This document shows positions 28,701-37,491 of a stretch of 48,476 bases of DNA, piece by piece; positions within the stretch are counted from its first letter, which is position 1, and every line of letters starts with the position of its first letter. Source of the stretch: Nitrospirales bacterium (GTDB lineage: Bacteria; Nitrospirota; Nitrospiria; Nitrospirales; UBA8639); contig JAJDBS010000161.1 in the NCBI GenBank assembly GCA_029261235.1, positions 1-48,476 on the forward strand, given 5' to 3'. The notes below the pieces were generated by a model. The model was not told where the DNA came from. It ran no database searches and saw only the letters and a program-made list of their open reading frames with translations. The position numbers were made by a program, and so were the translations under genes.

Positions 28701-28760
28701 GAAATAGCCCTCGCTCAAATCACCAACCACCTTGCGACCCTCCAGGCGCCTCAGCAATAA
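25749..28760 (+). CDS. CHASE8-HAMP hybrid histidine kinase with REC-REC-Hpt, YfiR partner
   Basis: A 1003-aa protein. A first membrane helix (about 18-40), a periplasmic CHASE8-like domain (about 45-150; SSSAALVFNDQETAQEIVSA, IFRPIIFNQEHVGSLYV) and a second helix (about 158-180) precede HAMP (about 180-235), a coiled coil, HisKA (H317), HATPase (about 415-535), REC1 (D608), REC2 (D754) and Hpt (H944 in AAHGLKGICANIG). The layout imitates the YfiR-YfiN pair, with a phosphorelay kinase replacing the diguanylate cyclase. REC1 is unusual: MSKVDG replaces the normal MPxMDG and the acidic pocket reads CMDQN. REC2 has the hairpin-repeat insertion (about 773-801). It starts 6 bp after the YfiR stop. 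Confidence 0.92.
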   Translation: MPFSWTPKIVQRMPLKRKFLLIVLLTSGLSLLFACTVLVVNDLLEFRESLVKELTDQAGLVGESSSAALVFNDQETAQEIVSAFQHQSNILQAILLTPKGDVLAQYQPGPIPEFRNTSNQMTTMVSWESVEIFRPIIFNQEHVGSLYVQSNLQTMYEHLEGLLKVMIAAMIISGLLALFISSRLQQAILSPLVNLTNVATRISQSQDYSLRAPMHVPDEIGTLIDGFNVMLQEIQNRDSELEEHRSHLSDMITERTNDLMNTNVLLHKEITERERDGQEITNMATDLQKKNDELAVSRDAALQAAKAKAEFLATMSHEIRTPMNGVIGMTNLLIDTTLTNEQQYLANTVRTSAEALLTLLNDILDFSKIESGKLELESIDFDVNTTLEDTLDLLAERASHKQVELTGVVFPDVPTRLKGDPGRIRQILLNLVGNAIKFTKQGEVSVQVLFMESSESKIELQVHVWDTGIGIAPHVKDKLFHAFTQADSSTTREYGGTGLGLAICKQLVELMDGQIGVESQRGEWSLFWFSVTLEKAAATTQTEWLPRPDLQGLRVLCMDQNPTSLFLLESYAKSWGMVVQTTANTHDCLPILQNAMASGHPFDVAIVDRGMSKVDGLKLGQLIKQHPDVAQTKLLLLTSIGQRGEAATAHEAGFAGYLTKPIHKLQLHDGLATVMGYCFTENPKQARPLVTRHTLKETQRRSRDKILVADDHAINQQLIVLLLERLGYGSDVVSTGREAIQAVATESYALVLMDCQMPEMDGFAATRKIREAEVVRREALGEKDETHKTQSPDALPLTPNDALRIPIVALTANAMPGDREKCLAAGMDDYLTKPIRPEELALVLERWLPEYPATTHQDSLLEKDHPIDRAEEQNTTSANDLGDQEIETPSPIDSSRLQEWQELGGTEFVSRMAEQFVTDATNCTQAITQALDQQDVNELAEAAHGLKGICANIGATQLHQIAINIEQALRAGEKVDSEETTKSLEIALAQITNHLATLQAPQQ
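28071..28147. repeat. In-frame hairpin repeat inside REC2 of the CHASE8 kinase
   Basis: Left arm GTAAGGCGTGAAGCGTTAGG (28071-28090, continuing CG) opposes a right arm from CGCCTGACGCTTTACC (28120) through TTACGCCTAACG. About 19 of 22 positions can pair around a loop of about 27 nt. The translation reads VVRREALGE...SPDALPLTP. Confidence 0.8.
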
Positions 28761-29178
28761 GATTATTCCTTGTTCCCTGCATTGAGTCTTTTTCATCCTA
28801 TCCTTCAAGATCATCTCAAACATGAAATCCTAATTGTCTGTCTCTCACCTGACGTTCTACTCTGCTAACTCTTGACTCCAAATCTTCAACATATTCCCAT
28901 CCACTTTCTTCCCTCTGTACTTCATCAACGAGTGCAATCCTTTAGGGATTGCACACAACAACATAGTGCCGAGATGTGACCTGAAGAATGTGCGTTATCT
29001 GTGGTCAAGTTTCTGGCAGCTCATCCGAAAATGAATCAGTATGCAAAAAAATTCACGTCAATCAGTAGATACCCTTCATCCTGCAGAATTGAATATCAGC
29101 GTCATGCATCAAAGAAAAAACTCGTAGCAACAGATCAGACAAACCGCACAACAACCTCTGACGACTCGAAATATTGAC
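28761..29178 (+). other. 418-bp spacer before the HD-GYP regulator gene
   Basis: No gene is seen. The first 160 bp are pyrimidine-rich (TCTCTCACCTGACGTTCTACTCTGC resembles the right arms of the dispersed repeats only loosely). A perfect 9-bp hairpin sits at 28932-28954. The remainder is AT-richer and probably contains the promoter of the HD-GYP gene, but no convincing boxes could be assigned. Confidence 0.35.
28932..28954. other. Perfect 9-bp hairpin
   Basis: GTGCAATCC (28932-28940) and GGATTGCAC (28946-28954) flank a 5-nt TTTAG loop. No T run follows, so it is not an obvious terminator. It could be an operator-like inverted repeat or an RNA leader structure of the HD-GYP gene 225 bp downstream. 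Confidence 0.6.
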
Positions 29179-30282
29179 ATGATCTCACAACAACAATGCC
29201 AAAACGCCACGATCCTCATCGTTGACGATCAAATGACGAACATTCTGCTGTTAGAAAGTATTTTGCAAAGCGCAGGATATACGAAAATTCACTCGACTCA
29301 AGATCCGACAGAGGTCGTGACTCTTGTCAAAGAACTGAACCCGGATCTCATCTGCCTCGATATTCGGATGCCACATATCAACGGCTTTCAAGTCATGGGG
29401 CAACTCAAGATCATTCAGAAAGAACGGTTTCTTCCCATTCTAGTCTTAACCTCGGAAGAAGATCGAGAAACCCGATTACGCGCATTGGAATCTGGGGCAA
29501 AGGACTTTTTACATAAGCCCTTCGACAAAGTTGAAGTGCTCATGCGTATTCGTAATCTTCTAGAAGCCAGTCTCCTAAATCGAACGATGATATTCCAGAA
29601 AGATACACTAGAAGAAATGGTCAAGGAACGCACGCAGCAGCTGAAGGAAACACAATTAGAAATTGTGCATCGCTTAGCGCAAGCAGCAGAACATCGAGAC
29701 AATGAGACTGGCGGCCATATCGTCCGAATGAGCCATTATGCCGTCGTCATCGGACGTGCGTGCGGAATGAACGAAGAAGAAAGCGACATCCTGTTTCATG
29801 CCACACCCATGCATGACGTAGGCAAGCTGGGCATTCCAGATAAAATCTTACTCAAACCTGGGAAGCTGGATGCGGAAGAATGGGAAATCATGAAACAACA
29901 CACCGTGATTGGCGGCCAATTATTGTCGAATAGCCAATCCCCCGTCCTGCAAATGGGAGAAATCATCGCACTCACTCATCATGAACGCTGGGACGGGTCT
30001 GGATACCCTAATCGTTTGGCTGGTGAGGATATCCCCCTCGTTGGCCGAATCTGCGCCATCGCTGATGTCTTTGATGCCCTCTGTTCAAAGCGATGTTACA
30101 AAGAGCCCTGGCCTCTGGAAAAAGTGATGAAAGAACTCCGGTCACTGTCTGGGATTCAATTTGATCCACGATTACTCGAAATGTTTGACGAACTCCTCCC
30201 GGTTGTCTTGGAGATTCAGCGATCACACACCGACGTCCCTGTACCCCAGTTTAATCTGAGCGAAGCTAGCTACCTCGTCTAA
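29179..30282 (+). CDS. Response regulator with HD-GYP c-di-GMP phosphodiesterase output (RpfG-like)
   Basis: A 367-aa protein. The receiver (about 10-130) has acidic residues D16 and D17, phospho-acceptor D61 (LDIRMPHINGF) and K113 (HKPFD). A helical linker (about 140-165) leads to an HD-GYP domain (about 165-345) with the HD pair H212-D213 (MHDVGKLGIPD), H267-H268 (THHERWDGSGYP) and an intact GYP at 275-277. The metal and substrate motifs look complete, so it should degrade c-di-GMP when phosphorylated. It is a likely acceptor for one or more of the upstream phosphorelay kinases, which have no dedicated output regulator next to them. It ends about 165 bp before the multi-PAS kinase. Confidence 0.93.
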   Translation: MISQQQCQNATILIVDDQMTNILLLESILQSAGYTKIHSTQDPTEVVTLVKELNPDLICLDIRMPHINGFQVMGQLKIIQKERFLPILVLTSEEDRETRLRALESGAKDFLHKPFDKVEVLMRIRNLLEASLLNRTMIFQKDTLEEMVKERTQQLKETQLEIVHRLAQAAEHRDNETGGHIVRMSHYAVVIGRACGMNEEESDILFHATPMHDVGKLGIPDKILLKPGKLDAEEWEIMKQHTVIGGQLLSNSQSPVLQMGEIIALTHHERWDGSGYPNRLAGEDIPLVGRICAIADVFDALCSKRCYKEPWPLEKVMKELRSLSGIQFDPRLLEMFDELLPVVLEIQRSHTDVPVPQFNLSEASYLV

Positions 30283-30447
30283 TCCAACTCCCTTCGCCTC
30301 TTCCATGTTCTCTTCCCTCTGATCGACACGTCCACGTCACATTATGATCTTCCTTGAATCCGCGTAATGCGCTAGACTGAACTGCTCCCTCCCTTCTACA
30401 TAGACTGTGATCCAGTCGTTCATATTTCAACCAGGTAGGTGGACACG

Positions 30448-33400
30448 ATGCATTCCGTTTCCCCAAGATCCGGTCATTTCCCGTCGTTTCAACAATGGAG
30501 TCCCATGGGAGTGTTAGCCGGTGGGATCTTTATCATTGATCTCCTCATTCCTCTTGGTGTCGCAGCGGGGGTCCTGTATCTCGCAGTCGTCTTACTCAGC
30601 CTGCGCCATCGGGATTCACAACTTCCCTTATGGACGGCTGTAGGTTGCTCGATACTCACGATCACCGCCTTTTTCATCTCACCTGTCGGAGGCGAGCTCT
30701 GGAAAGTTTTGATGAATCGTGGTTTGGCCATCTTTGCAATCTGGACGACAACACTGATGGGGCGGATTCAACTTCAACAAGCGGGAACCATCCAACAGCA
30801 AGACAAGAGCATTCAAGACTTCATGACAATGCTTCCCTCCGCATGTTTTTCATTTGATCGGCAGGGAACCATCCTTTCCTGGAACCCAGCAGCGGAAAAA
30901 ATCTATGGTTATACCCAACAAGAAGCCGTAGGAAGCTCAAGCTATGATCTGCTCGTAACTCACCAGACCATAGAAAAAGCAAAGGCGGTCATCGATAACG
31001 TTTTTCAAGGAGCAGCGGCAGTCGACCAGATTTGGCATGACCGGAACAAACAAGGAGAACTCGGTTGGCGAGCGGGCAGTCTCTTTCCAATATTTGCTAG
31101 GAACGGACAGGTCGCGTACGGGATTAATTTCAACATAGACATCACAGCCCAAAAAAATGCGGAGTCTGGGCTTCAACAAAAGCATGCATTATTAGAGGCC
31201 ATCCTCAATTCCTCCAAGGATGCCATCTACGCCAAAGATCAGTCGGGCAAATACCTTATAGCAAATCAAGCAGCTGCTGATGTAATGGGGAAACCACCTG
31301 AGAGCCTTATCGGATTAGATGATATTCAGATATTCGGGGCCGAATATGGAGAAACTTTACAACAAACCGATTCCATTATTCTGACCAATAATCAAAATAT
31401 TCAATTGGAAGAAACGATCGCCATACAAGGAAATTTGCTCACATTCTCAACGACAAAATCTCCTCTCAAGTCTCCCAACGGAAATACCATCGGCCTAGTT
31501 GGAATATCACGAGACATCACCGAATGGAAGAAACTGCAAACAGATCTCTTACTCACTGATCGAGTATTTCAGGCTTCTCACGATCACATTTCCATCCTTG
31601 GACAAGATTACCGGTACCGCCGAGTTAACCCCAGCTATGAAAAGATCCATGGATACACTAGCCAAGAAGTCGTTGGCATGTCCGTCTCAGATTTATTAGG
31701 ACAAGAGATCTTTGATCACATAGTGAAGCCCAAGTTGGACCAATGTTTTCAAGGGGACGAAGTCCACTATGAGGCCTGGTTTCAATTCGGAAACAACCAG
31801 GATCATTATATGGCTGTGTCGTATCTCCCCCTCATGTCCGAGAACAGAGACATTAAAGAGATCGTGGTGATAGCCAGGGATATGACCGAACGGAAACGAA
31901 TGGAAGAAGCCCTTGAGTCACACGAACAACAATTACGGACTATTCTCGATGCCATGACCAATTTTGTTGGCATTGGAACAGCAGACGGGACGATTACAGA
32001 CTGTAATCAAGCTCCGCTTACGCTAGCCGGATTAACCAGAGAAGACGTCATTGGCAAACGTTTTACTGACACCGATTGGTTAAACTATTCACCAACAACT
32101 CAAGAGCAGGTCCGTGACATTATTCAACGGGTCAGTCAGGGAGAAATCGTCCGTGAAGACTACCAGGCTTGTATGGGTGATAACGGCATAGTGACTGTCG
32201 ATGCGTGTTTTGTTCCTGTCAAAGATGCAATGGGACAGGTCCAACAGATCGTCCATTCCGGCATCGATGTGACCAAACGACGTCAAATCGAAGACGCAGT
32301 AAAAAAAAGTGAACAGCAATTCCGAGACCTCTATGAATCTGCCCCGTTGGCCTATTTTTCAGCGACATGGGATGGACACATCACCAGGGTGAATGTCCGC
32401 GCGAGTGACCTGCTTGGATATTCCAAAGAGGAACTCATCGGGAAACACGTGCTGACTCTCTATGGTCAAACAAAAGATGGATATGAAAAAGCCTCAAACA
32501 TTCAAAAGAAAACTCAGGAGGGGATCTCCATACAGGATGAAGAATTAGAGATGCGCAAAAAGGACGGAACTATTCTTTGGGTCAGCCTCACTGTTCGTCT
32601 CATTTTTGATGAATCGGGGGAAATTATCGAGCGCCGAGGCATCGCTCAAGACATTTCAACCCGAAAAAAAATCGAAAGCGAGCTACGAGCCAGCGAAGAA
32701 CGTTTTCGAACTTTTTTTGAAGCGGGCTTGATCGGCATGGGAATAATTTCCTTAGAGCAGAAATGGCTGGAAGTGAATGATCAGCTCTGTTCGTTACTGG
32801 GTTATTCTCAAAAAGAACTTAAGCTAACAACATGGGCTGAACTCACTTATCCCGATGACCTCGCTCTGGATCAAACCAATTTCGAAAGTATGCGAGCCGG
32901 CACCGTAAGTTCCTATGCCACGTCGAAGCGGTACATCCGAAGAGATGGGTCACTGATGTATGCCAACCTCTATGTCAATGTCGTCCAAAATTCATCTGGC
33001 CAAGCTGATTATTTCACCACCATGATTGAAGATGTGACTGAACAAAAACACGGTGAAGCGTTACTCATGAAATGGGCTATGATTTTTCAGCATACACAAT
33101 GGGCAGTTGGCGTTAGTGACGGAACCTCAACCAATTTTGAAATGGTGAATGAAGCCTATGCGAGTATGCATGGCTATGCTATTCGGGAGCTAGAAGGTAT
33201 GTCAGTGACAGACGTCGTAACTCCAGAATTTCGGATCCAGTTTCCAAACATTATTCAAACAATTCACCAAGACGGATTCCTTTCCTATGAAGCCTGTCAC
33301 CTACGTAAGGACGGCAGCACCTTTCCCGCGCTGGTGACCGAGTCTGCCATCAAGGACATCAATGGACAAACGCTGTATCGCGTCACGAATGTCATTGACA

Positions 33401-36108
33401 TTTCTGAACTCAAATCCACTGAGGATGCGCTAAAGAAGAGCGATGAACGACTCAGCGTTGCACTTGAAGCCAGCTCTTCAGGAACATGGGATTGGAACGT
33501 GCTGACCGGAGAGGTGACATTTGGGAAAGAATGGCTTACGTCTCTTGGATATCAATCCCAAGACATTCTACCAACTGTAGAATCTTGGGAAAATCTCGTT
33601 CATCCTGACGATATGCCTATGACTCTACAGGCAATCAACCAGCACTTTTCCGGAGACACTCAAGTGTATGAATCCATCAACCGGCTTCGGATGAAAAACG
33701 GAGAATGGCGATGGAATTTGGACCGCGGAAGAGTGGTGGAATGGACCACCGATGGCAAACCATTACGTATGGTCGGAACGGATACAAATATTACCGAGCG
33801 CAAGGAGGTAGAAGTGGCCCTTGAAGAAAGTCGCAATCGGTTTCAAGCCATCTTTGATGATGCCGGAATCGGCATGGCTCTTGTCGATATTAGTGGACAT
33901 TTTGTCGAGAGCAATCGATCCTTCCAAACGTTTCTCGGCTACAGCGCTGAAGACCTACGCGTCTTGTCCTTCGAGATTATTACATATAAAGAACATGTCG
34001 AGACAAATCAGAATTTTTTCGAAGAGCTCAAGACGGGAACTCAAGATTCCTGCAACATGGAGAAGAGATATATCAGAAAAGACGGCCAGATCGTTTGGGG
34101 ACATTTAACCGTCACGACTATTAGACATGCCAGTGGAGAACTCCAGTTCGCCATCGGCATGATCGAGGACATCACAAAAAAGAAACTGTCTGAAGAACTG
34201 CTCACGAAGTGGGCCACCATTTTTCAGCACACACAATGGGGCGTGGCCGTGGGAAATGCAGATAGTCACAACTTAGATCTCGTGAACGAGGCTTATGCCC
34301 GTATGCATGGATACACCGTCGAGGAATTGCTAGGACAACCCATTGCCAAAGTCTTTGCTCCCAGTTTCAGGCCTCAACTTCCCGCGTTTATCCAAAAAAT
34401 TCATGCAGAAGGTTTCCAATCTATCGAATCGCTCCATCTTCGGAAGGATGGGACCACGTTCCCGGCCTTACTGACCGTCTCCGCCGTCAAAGATTCTCAG
34501 GGAGTGGTCCTGTATCGAGTGGCCAATCTGATTGATATTTCTAATCGAAAAATGGCTGAAGAGTCTCTTCAGGAAAGTGAGCAGAGATTTCGGAGCATGT
34601 TCGAGCAAGCCGCAGTCGGTGTCGCTCAGGTTAACTCGAACACCGGGGAATTCATCAGGATCAATCAACGCTACTGTGACATCGTCAAATATTCTCAAGA
34701 AGAAATGATGCTGACGAAATTCCAGGACATTACCCATCCTGCTGATCAGCTCGCTGATCTGGAAAATATGACGAAGCTGCTTTCCGGAGAAATTGCTAAG
34801 TTCTCTATTGAGAAACGGTATGTACAAAAGGGTGGCTCGGCTGTCTGGATCCACCTCACGGTCTCCCCCATGTGGCAGATTGGAGAGCAACCATCAAGTC
34901 ATATCGCTGTTGTAGAGGATATCACTGAACGTAAAATGGCTAAAGAGGCACTCGAACAATCAGAGCGACTGGCAAATTCCACCATGAATGCGTTGACGGC
35001 TCAGTTGTGTGTCCTTGATGAGTCAGGTCAGATTCTCTCCACGAACGAACGTTGGGATCAATTTGCACGAGATAATCATGGGGATCCTACAAAGTTAGGG
35101 ATTGGAATTAACTATGTGAATGTCTGCGCGCAGGCTGCAAAAAAAGGAAACAAAGATGCTGAATTATTCCTGAGTGGCCTCAATGCGGTGCTGACCAAAC
35201 AGCAATCAGAATTTTCCATGGACTACCAATGTTCATCGCCACGCCAGCTTCGTTGGTATTCGGCGCGGGTCACAAGATTTCCTGATCCTGGCCCCGTTCG
35301 TGTCGTCGTCTCGCACACCGATATCACGGAACAAAAATCGATGGAAGAAGCCATTCGCCGACAGAATGAAGAATTAGAAACTACGGTGCAACTGCGGACA
35401 GAACGGATTGTAGAACTCGAACAGCGTCGGATGCAGGTGGAAAAACTAGCCGCCCTTGCTCAAATTGCCGCAGGGGTGGCGCATGAAATCAATAATCCCC
35501 TAGCCAGTATTTCTCAATCACTCGTCTTGCTCAAGCGGGCTCTGTCAAAGGACCATCCACACTATCGTTATATGGCGAAAACGGAAGACTGCATTCAGCG
35601 AATTGCGGCCATTACAAAGAACCTCTATCAACTGTATCGCCCCAGTGGACCCATGCCGACACTCGTCGACATCAGAAAGTGTATTCAGACAGCCATGGAG
35701 ATCATGGAAGAGCGCTCAGCAAAGCAGGCGGTACGGATAAAAAGCTCATCTCATTCAACACCGATTGTGACCCATATCGCACAAAGCGAACTGATCCAAG
35801 TCCTCTGCAACCTAATTCACAATGCCATTGACGCATCTGTCGAAGGAGGTACGATTGAACTGAGCCTCACGACAGGACCCAAGGCTGTCGTCATTTCTGT
35901 TGCAGACGAAGGCGAAGGGATTGCACCAGAGGCCGCCGCCCATATTTTCGAACCTTTTTATACCACTAAGCAGAATGGATCGGAGGGAGGGATGGGTCTA
36001 GGCCTTTCAATTAGCTATAGTCTGGTGGAGGCCATGAACGGCTCACTTAATTTTTCTACCACAATGGGGCAAGGAAGTACGTTTGTGATCACATTGCCAC
36101 GAACCTAA
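30448..36108 (+). CDS. Membrane-anchored histidine kinase with about 12 PAS domains
   Basis: A protein of about 1886 aa. Three or four membrane helices (about 20-110; GGIFIIDLLIPLGVAAGVLY, CSILTITAFFISPVGG, GLAIFAIWTTTLMG) carry no large external domain. About twelve PAS/PAC units follow (roughly 119-234, 245-358, 368-485, 496-611, 625-741, 751-865, 875-988, 1001-1118, 1130-1245, 1254-1368, 1381-1495 and 1511-1628). An NtrB-like HisKA (H1679 in VAHEINNPLA) and HATPase (NAIDASVEGG, DEGEGI, GMGLGLS) end the protein, with no receiver attached. PAS 6-7 and PAS 9-10 are an internal duplication. ATG 30448 follows AGGTAGG (30433-30439) and is preferred to GTG 30439. A response regulator follows 17 bp downstream and is probably its partner. 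Confidence 0.92.
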   Translation: MHSVSPRSGHFPSFQQWSPMGVLAGGIFIIDLLIPLGVAAGVLYLAVVLLSLRHRDSQLPLWTAVGCSILTITAFFISPVGGELWKVLMNRGLAIFAIWTTTLMGRIQLQQAGTIQQQDKSIQDFMTMLPSACFSFDRQGTILSWNPAAEKIYGYTQQEAVGSSSYDLLVTHQTIEKAKAVIDNVFQGAAAVDQIWHDRNKQGELGWRAGSLFPIFARNGQVAYGINFNIDITAQKNAESGLQQKHALLEAILNSSKDAIYAKDQSGKYLIANQAAADVMGKPPESLIGLDDIQIFGAEYGETLQQTDSIILTNNQNIQLEETIAIQGNLLTFSTTKSPLKSPNGNTIGLVGISRDITEWKKLQTDLLLTDRVFQASHDHISILGQDYRYRRVNPSYEKIHGYTSQEVVGMSVSDLLGQEIFDHIVKPKLDQCFQGDEVHYEAWFQFGNNQDHYMAVSYLPLMSENRDIKEIVVIARDMTERKRMEEALESHEQQLRTILDAMTNFVGIGTADGTITDCNQAPLTLAGLTREDVIGKRFTDTDWLNYSPTTQEQVRDIIQRVSQGEIVREDYQACMGDNGIVTVDACFVPVKDAMGQVQQIVHSGIDVTKRRQIEDAVKKSEQQFRDLYESAPLAYFSATWDGHITRVNVRASDLLGYSKEELIGKHVLTLYGQTKDGYEKASNIQKKTQEGISIQDEELEMRKKDGTILWVSLTVRLIFDESGEIIERRGIAQDISTRKKIESELRASEERFRTFFEAGLIGMGIISLEQKWLEVNDQLCSLLGYSQKELKLTTWAELTYPDDLALDQTNFESMRAGTVSSYATSKRYIRRDGSLMYANLYVNVVQNSSGQADYFTTMIEDVTEQKHGEALLMKWAMIFQHTQWAVGVSDGTSTNFEMVNEAYASMHGYAIRELEGMSVTDVVTPEFRIQFPNIIQTIHQDGFLSYEACHLRKDGSTFPALVTESAIKDINGQTLYRVTNVIDISELKSTEDALKKSDERLSVALEASSSGTWDWNVLTGEVTFGKEWLTSLGYQSQDILPTVESWENLVHPDDMPMTLQAINQHFSGDTQVYESINRLRMKNGEWRWNLDRGRVVEWTTDGKPLRMVGTDTNITERKEVEVALEESRNRFQAIFDDAGIGMALVDISGHFVESNRSFQTFLGYSAEDLRVLSFEIITYKEHVETNQNFFEELKTGTQDSCNMEKRYIRKDGQIVWGHLTVTTIRHASGELQFAIGMIEDITKKKLSEELLTKWATIFQHTQWGVAVGNADSHNLDLVNEAYARMHGYTVEELLGQPIAKVFAPSFRPQLPAFIQKIHAEGFQSIESLHLRKDGTTFPALLTVSAVKDSQGVVLYRVANLIDISNRKMAEESLQESEQRFRSMFEQAAVGVAQVNSNTGEFIRINQRYCDIVKYSQEEMMLTKFQDITHPADQLADLENMTKLLSGEIAKFSIEKRYVQKGGSAVWIHLTVSPMWQIGEQPSSHIAVVEDITERKMAKEALEQSERLANSTMNALTAQLCVLDESGQILSTNERWDQFARDNHGDPTKLGIGINYVNVCAQAAKKGNKDAELFLSGLNAVLTKQQSEFSMDYQCSSPRQLRWYSARVTRFPDPGPVRVVVSHTDITEQKSMEEAIRRQNEELETTVQLRTERIVELEQRRMQVEKLAALAQIAAGVAHEINNPLASISQSLVLLKRALSKDHPHYRYMAKTEDCIQRIAAITKNLYQLYRPSGPMPTLVDIRKCIQTAMEIMEERSAKQAVRIKSSSHSTPIVTHIAQSELIQVLCNLIHNAIDASVEGGTIELSLTTGPKAVVISVADEGEGIAPEAAAHIFEPFYTTKQNGSEGGMGLGLSISYSLVEAMNGSLNFSTTMGQGSTFVITLPRT

Positions 36109-36125
36109 CTAACAAGGGGAACCGT

Positions 36126-36869
36126 ATGACACCTGCAGGAACCATTTTATTGGCTGATGATGAAGATACCTTTCTAGAAGCCACGAAAGACTTACTCGAA
36201 GAGGAAGGGTATGCGTGTCACGGTGTCAAAAATGCCACCGAACTCTCAGATGCCTTGAGCGTGGGGCAGTTCGACCTCCTCATTACCGACCTCAATATGC
36301 CGGGCAACCGCATTATGGAAAGGGTGAGTGAACTACGGGAACAATCAAAGATCATGCCTGTCATCGTCGTGACCGGCTATCCATCGGTTCCCACGGCGGT
36401 GGAATCGGTTCGTCTCAATGTTCTCGAGTACATGATTAAGCCGGTGAATTTCCCAACATTATTGAACGCGGTCCAGCGAGGACTCCTACAAAAAAAGGCG
36501 ATGAACACGCTATCGCACGCTCGCCAAGAAGCTGAGGAACATATCGCGAAATTGTCCCAGATAGAAGACACATTGAACGCCTTTCCAGGCTTAGTGAATG
36601 AGCACGTCAGTCACACCGTGCTGACGCAACTTTCTCCTGCCTCACCAACTCAGTCCCCATCAGATGAACCTTCGACTCCATCCATGACCGACTATTTTCG
36701 TCTCCGCGAGTCGGTCTTTCATACGATTCAAGTGCTCCAGAAAACCAAGAGTGCCTTCCGCTCCAAAGATTTGGCCGGTTTGCGTAAATATCTTGAAGAA
36801 GTGCTCGGAGACACCACTGAAACGCTCAAGAGTCAGGAAGCGCCAACCGATACCCCCTCTAAGGAATAA
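36126..36869 (+). CDS. Response regulator, receiver with helical C-terminal region
   Basis: A 247-aa protein. The receiver (about 5-125) has the acidic run DDED (11-14), D55 (TDLNMPG), T84 in VVTGYP and K105 (MIKPV), so it should be phosphorylatable. The remainder (about 125-247) is helical and polar with a Ser/Pro-rich linker (about 168-190). No helix-turn-helix, GGDEF, EAL, HD-GYP or AAA+ domain is visible. An AGGGG Shine-Dalgarno precedes the ATG. The 17-bp spacing to the multi-PAS NtrB-type kinase suggests a cognate pair in which the usual sigma-54 activator domains are absent. Confidence 0.85.
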   Translation: MTPAGTILLADDEDTFLEATKDLLEEEGYACHGVKNATELSDALSVGQFDLLITDLNMPGNRIMERVSELREQSKIMPVIVVTGYPSVPTAVESVRLNVLEYMIKPVNFPTLLNAVQRGLLQKKAMNTLSHARQEAEEHIAKLSQIEDTLNAFPGLVNEHVSHTVLTQLSPASPTQSPSDEPSTPSMTDYFRLRESVFHTIQVLQKTKSAFRSKDLAGLRKYLEEVLGDTTETLKSQEAPTDTPSKE

Positions 36870-36890
36870 CACTCCTCCTCATCGAGGCAG

Positions 36891-36913
36891 ACTCGTTCTC
36901 CCTCTAGACGAGT
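36891..36913 (+). terminator. Possible weak terminator after the receiver gene
   Basis: ACTCGT (36891-36896) pairs with ACGAGT (36908-36913) across an 11-nt loop, followed by a T-containing stretch (TGATCATTTCATT). The stem is short and the T tract is interrupted, so this is only a candidate. Confidence 0.35.
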
Positions 36914-37116
36914 TGATCATTTCATTCTGATTACCTGCCTAACGGGTCAACACTCTCAATCACGAGACAAGTTGAGACGGTAAAGATTTATACGGAATTT
37001 GTGCCATTGGTCTCAGCGCTCTAAAAGAGTCGGTAGGCGTACTATCAGATACGTCTCGCCACAGAAGAGCACTCTGAACAAGAACGGCTGGTTCCATCAA
37101 AAGCAGGAGAATCACG

Positions 37117-37491
37117 ATGATTGTCAACGCCATACAACCCGATCAATCCACTTGGGTGCTAGCCATATCAGGAAAATTGCTCTTTGACGCCCGCCATGCG
37201 TTTCAAAGCGCCATGAGCGCAGCCCAACAAACATTTCCTCGTCTGATTATTCTTGATCTCGAAGAACTCGTCCATATTGATAGTGCGGGATTAGGTCTCT
37301 TGGCTGTTGCCCATCGGAACCTGACTCCCATGGGCATAGGCCTCGCGATAGCGAACGCGCAAAAGACCGTACGAGATATCCTCCTCTTAACCAACATGGA
37401 TAAAATGTACCCTCTGCATGATTCGGTTGCTGAGGCTTCCAAGCGGTCATCAACCGCGAAACTTGCCACAAAGCTAGTATCTTCCCATTAA
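37117..37491 (+). CDS. STAS-domain protein (anti-anti-sigma-factor type)
   Basis: A 124-aa single-domain protein of the SpoIIAA/RsbV kind: WVLAISGKLLFDAR, then LIILDLEELVHIDSAGLGLL, then GIGLAIANAQKTVRDILLLTNM. The serine of the DSAGLG motif is the usual phosphorylation site, controlling partner binding. A CAGGAG Shine-Dalgarno lies 9 bases before the ATG. No RsbW-type kinase, PP2C phosphatase or sigma factor is in the window, so its partner is elsewhere or it works with another sensor of this island. Confidence 0.88.
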   Translation: MIVNAIQPDQSTWVLAISGKLLFDARHAFQSAMSAAQQTFPRLIILDLEELVHIDSAGLGLLAVAHRNLTPMGIGLAIANAQKTVRDILLLTNMDKMYPLHDSVAEASKRSSTAKLATKLVSSH

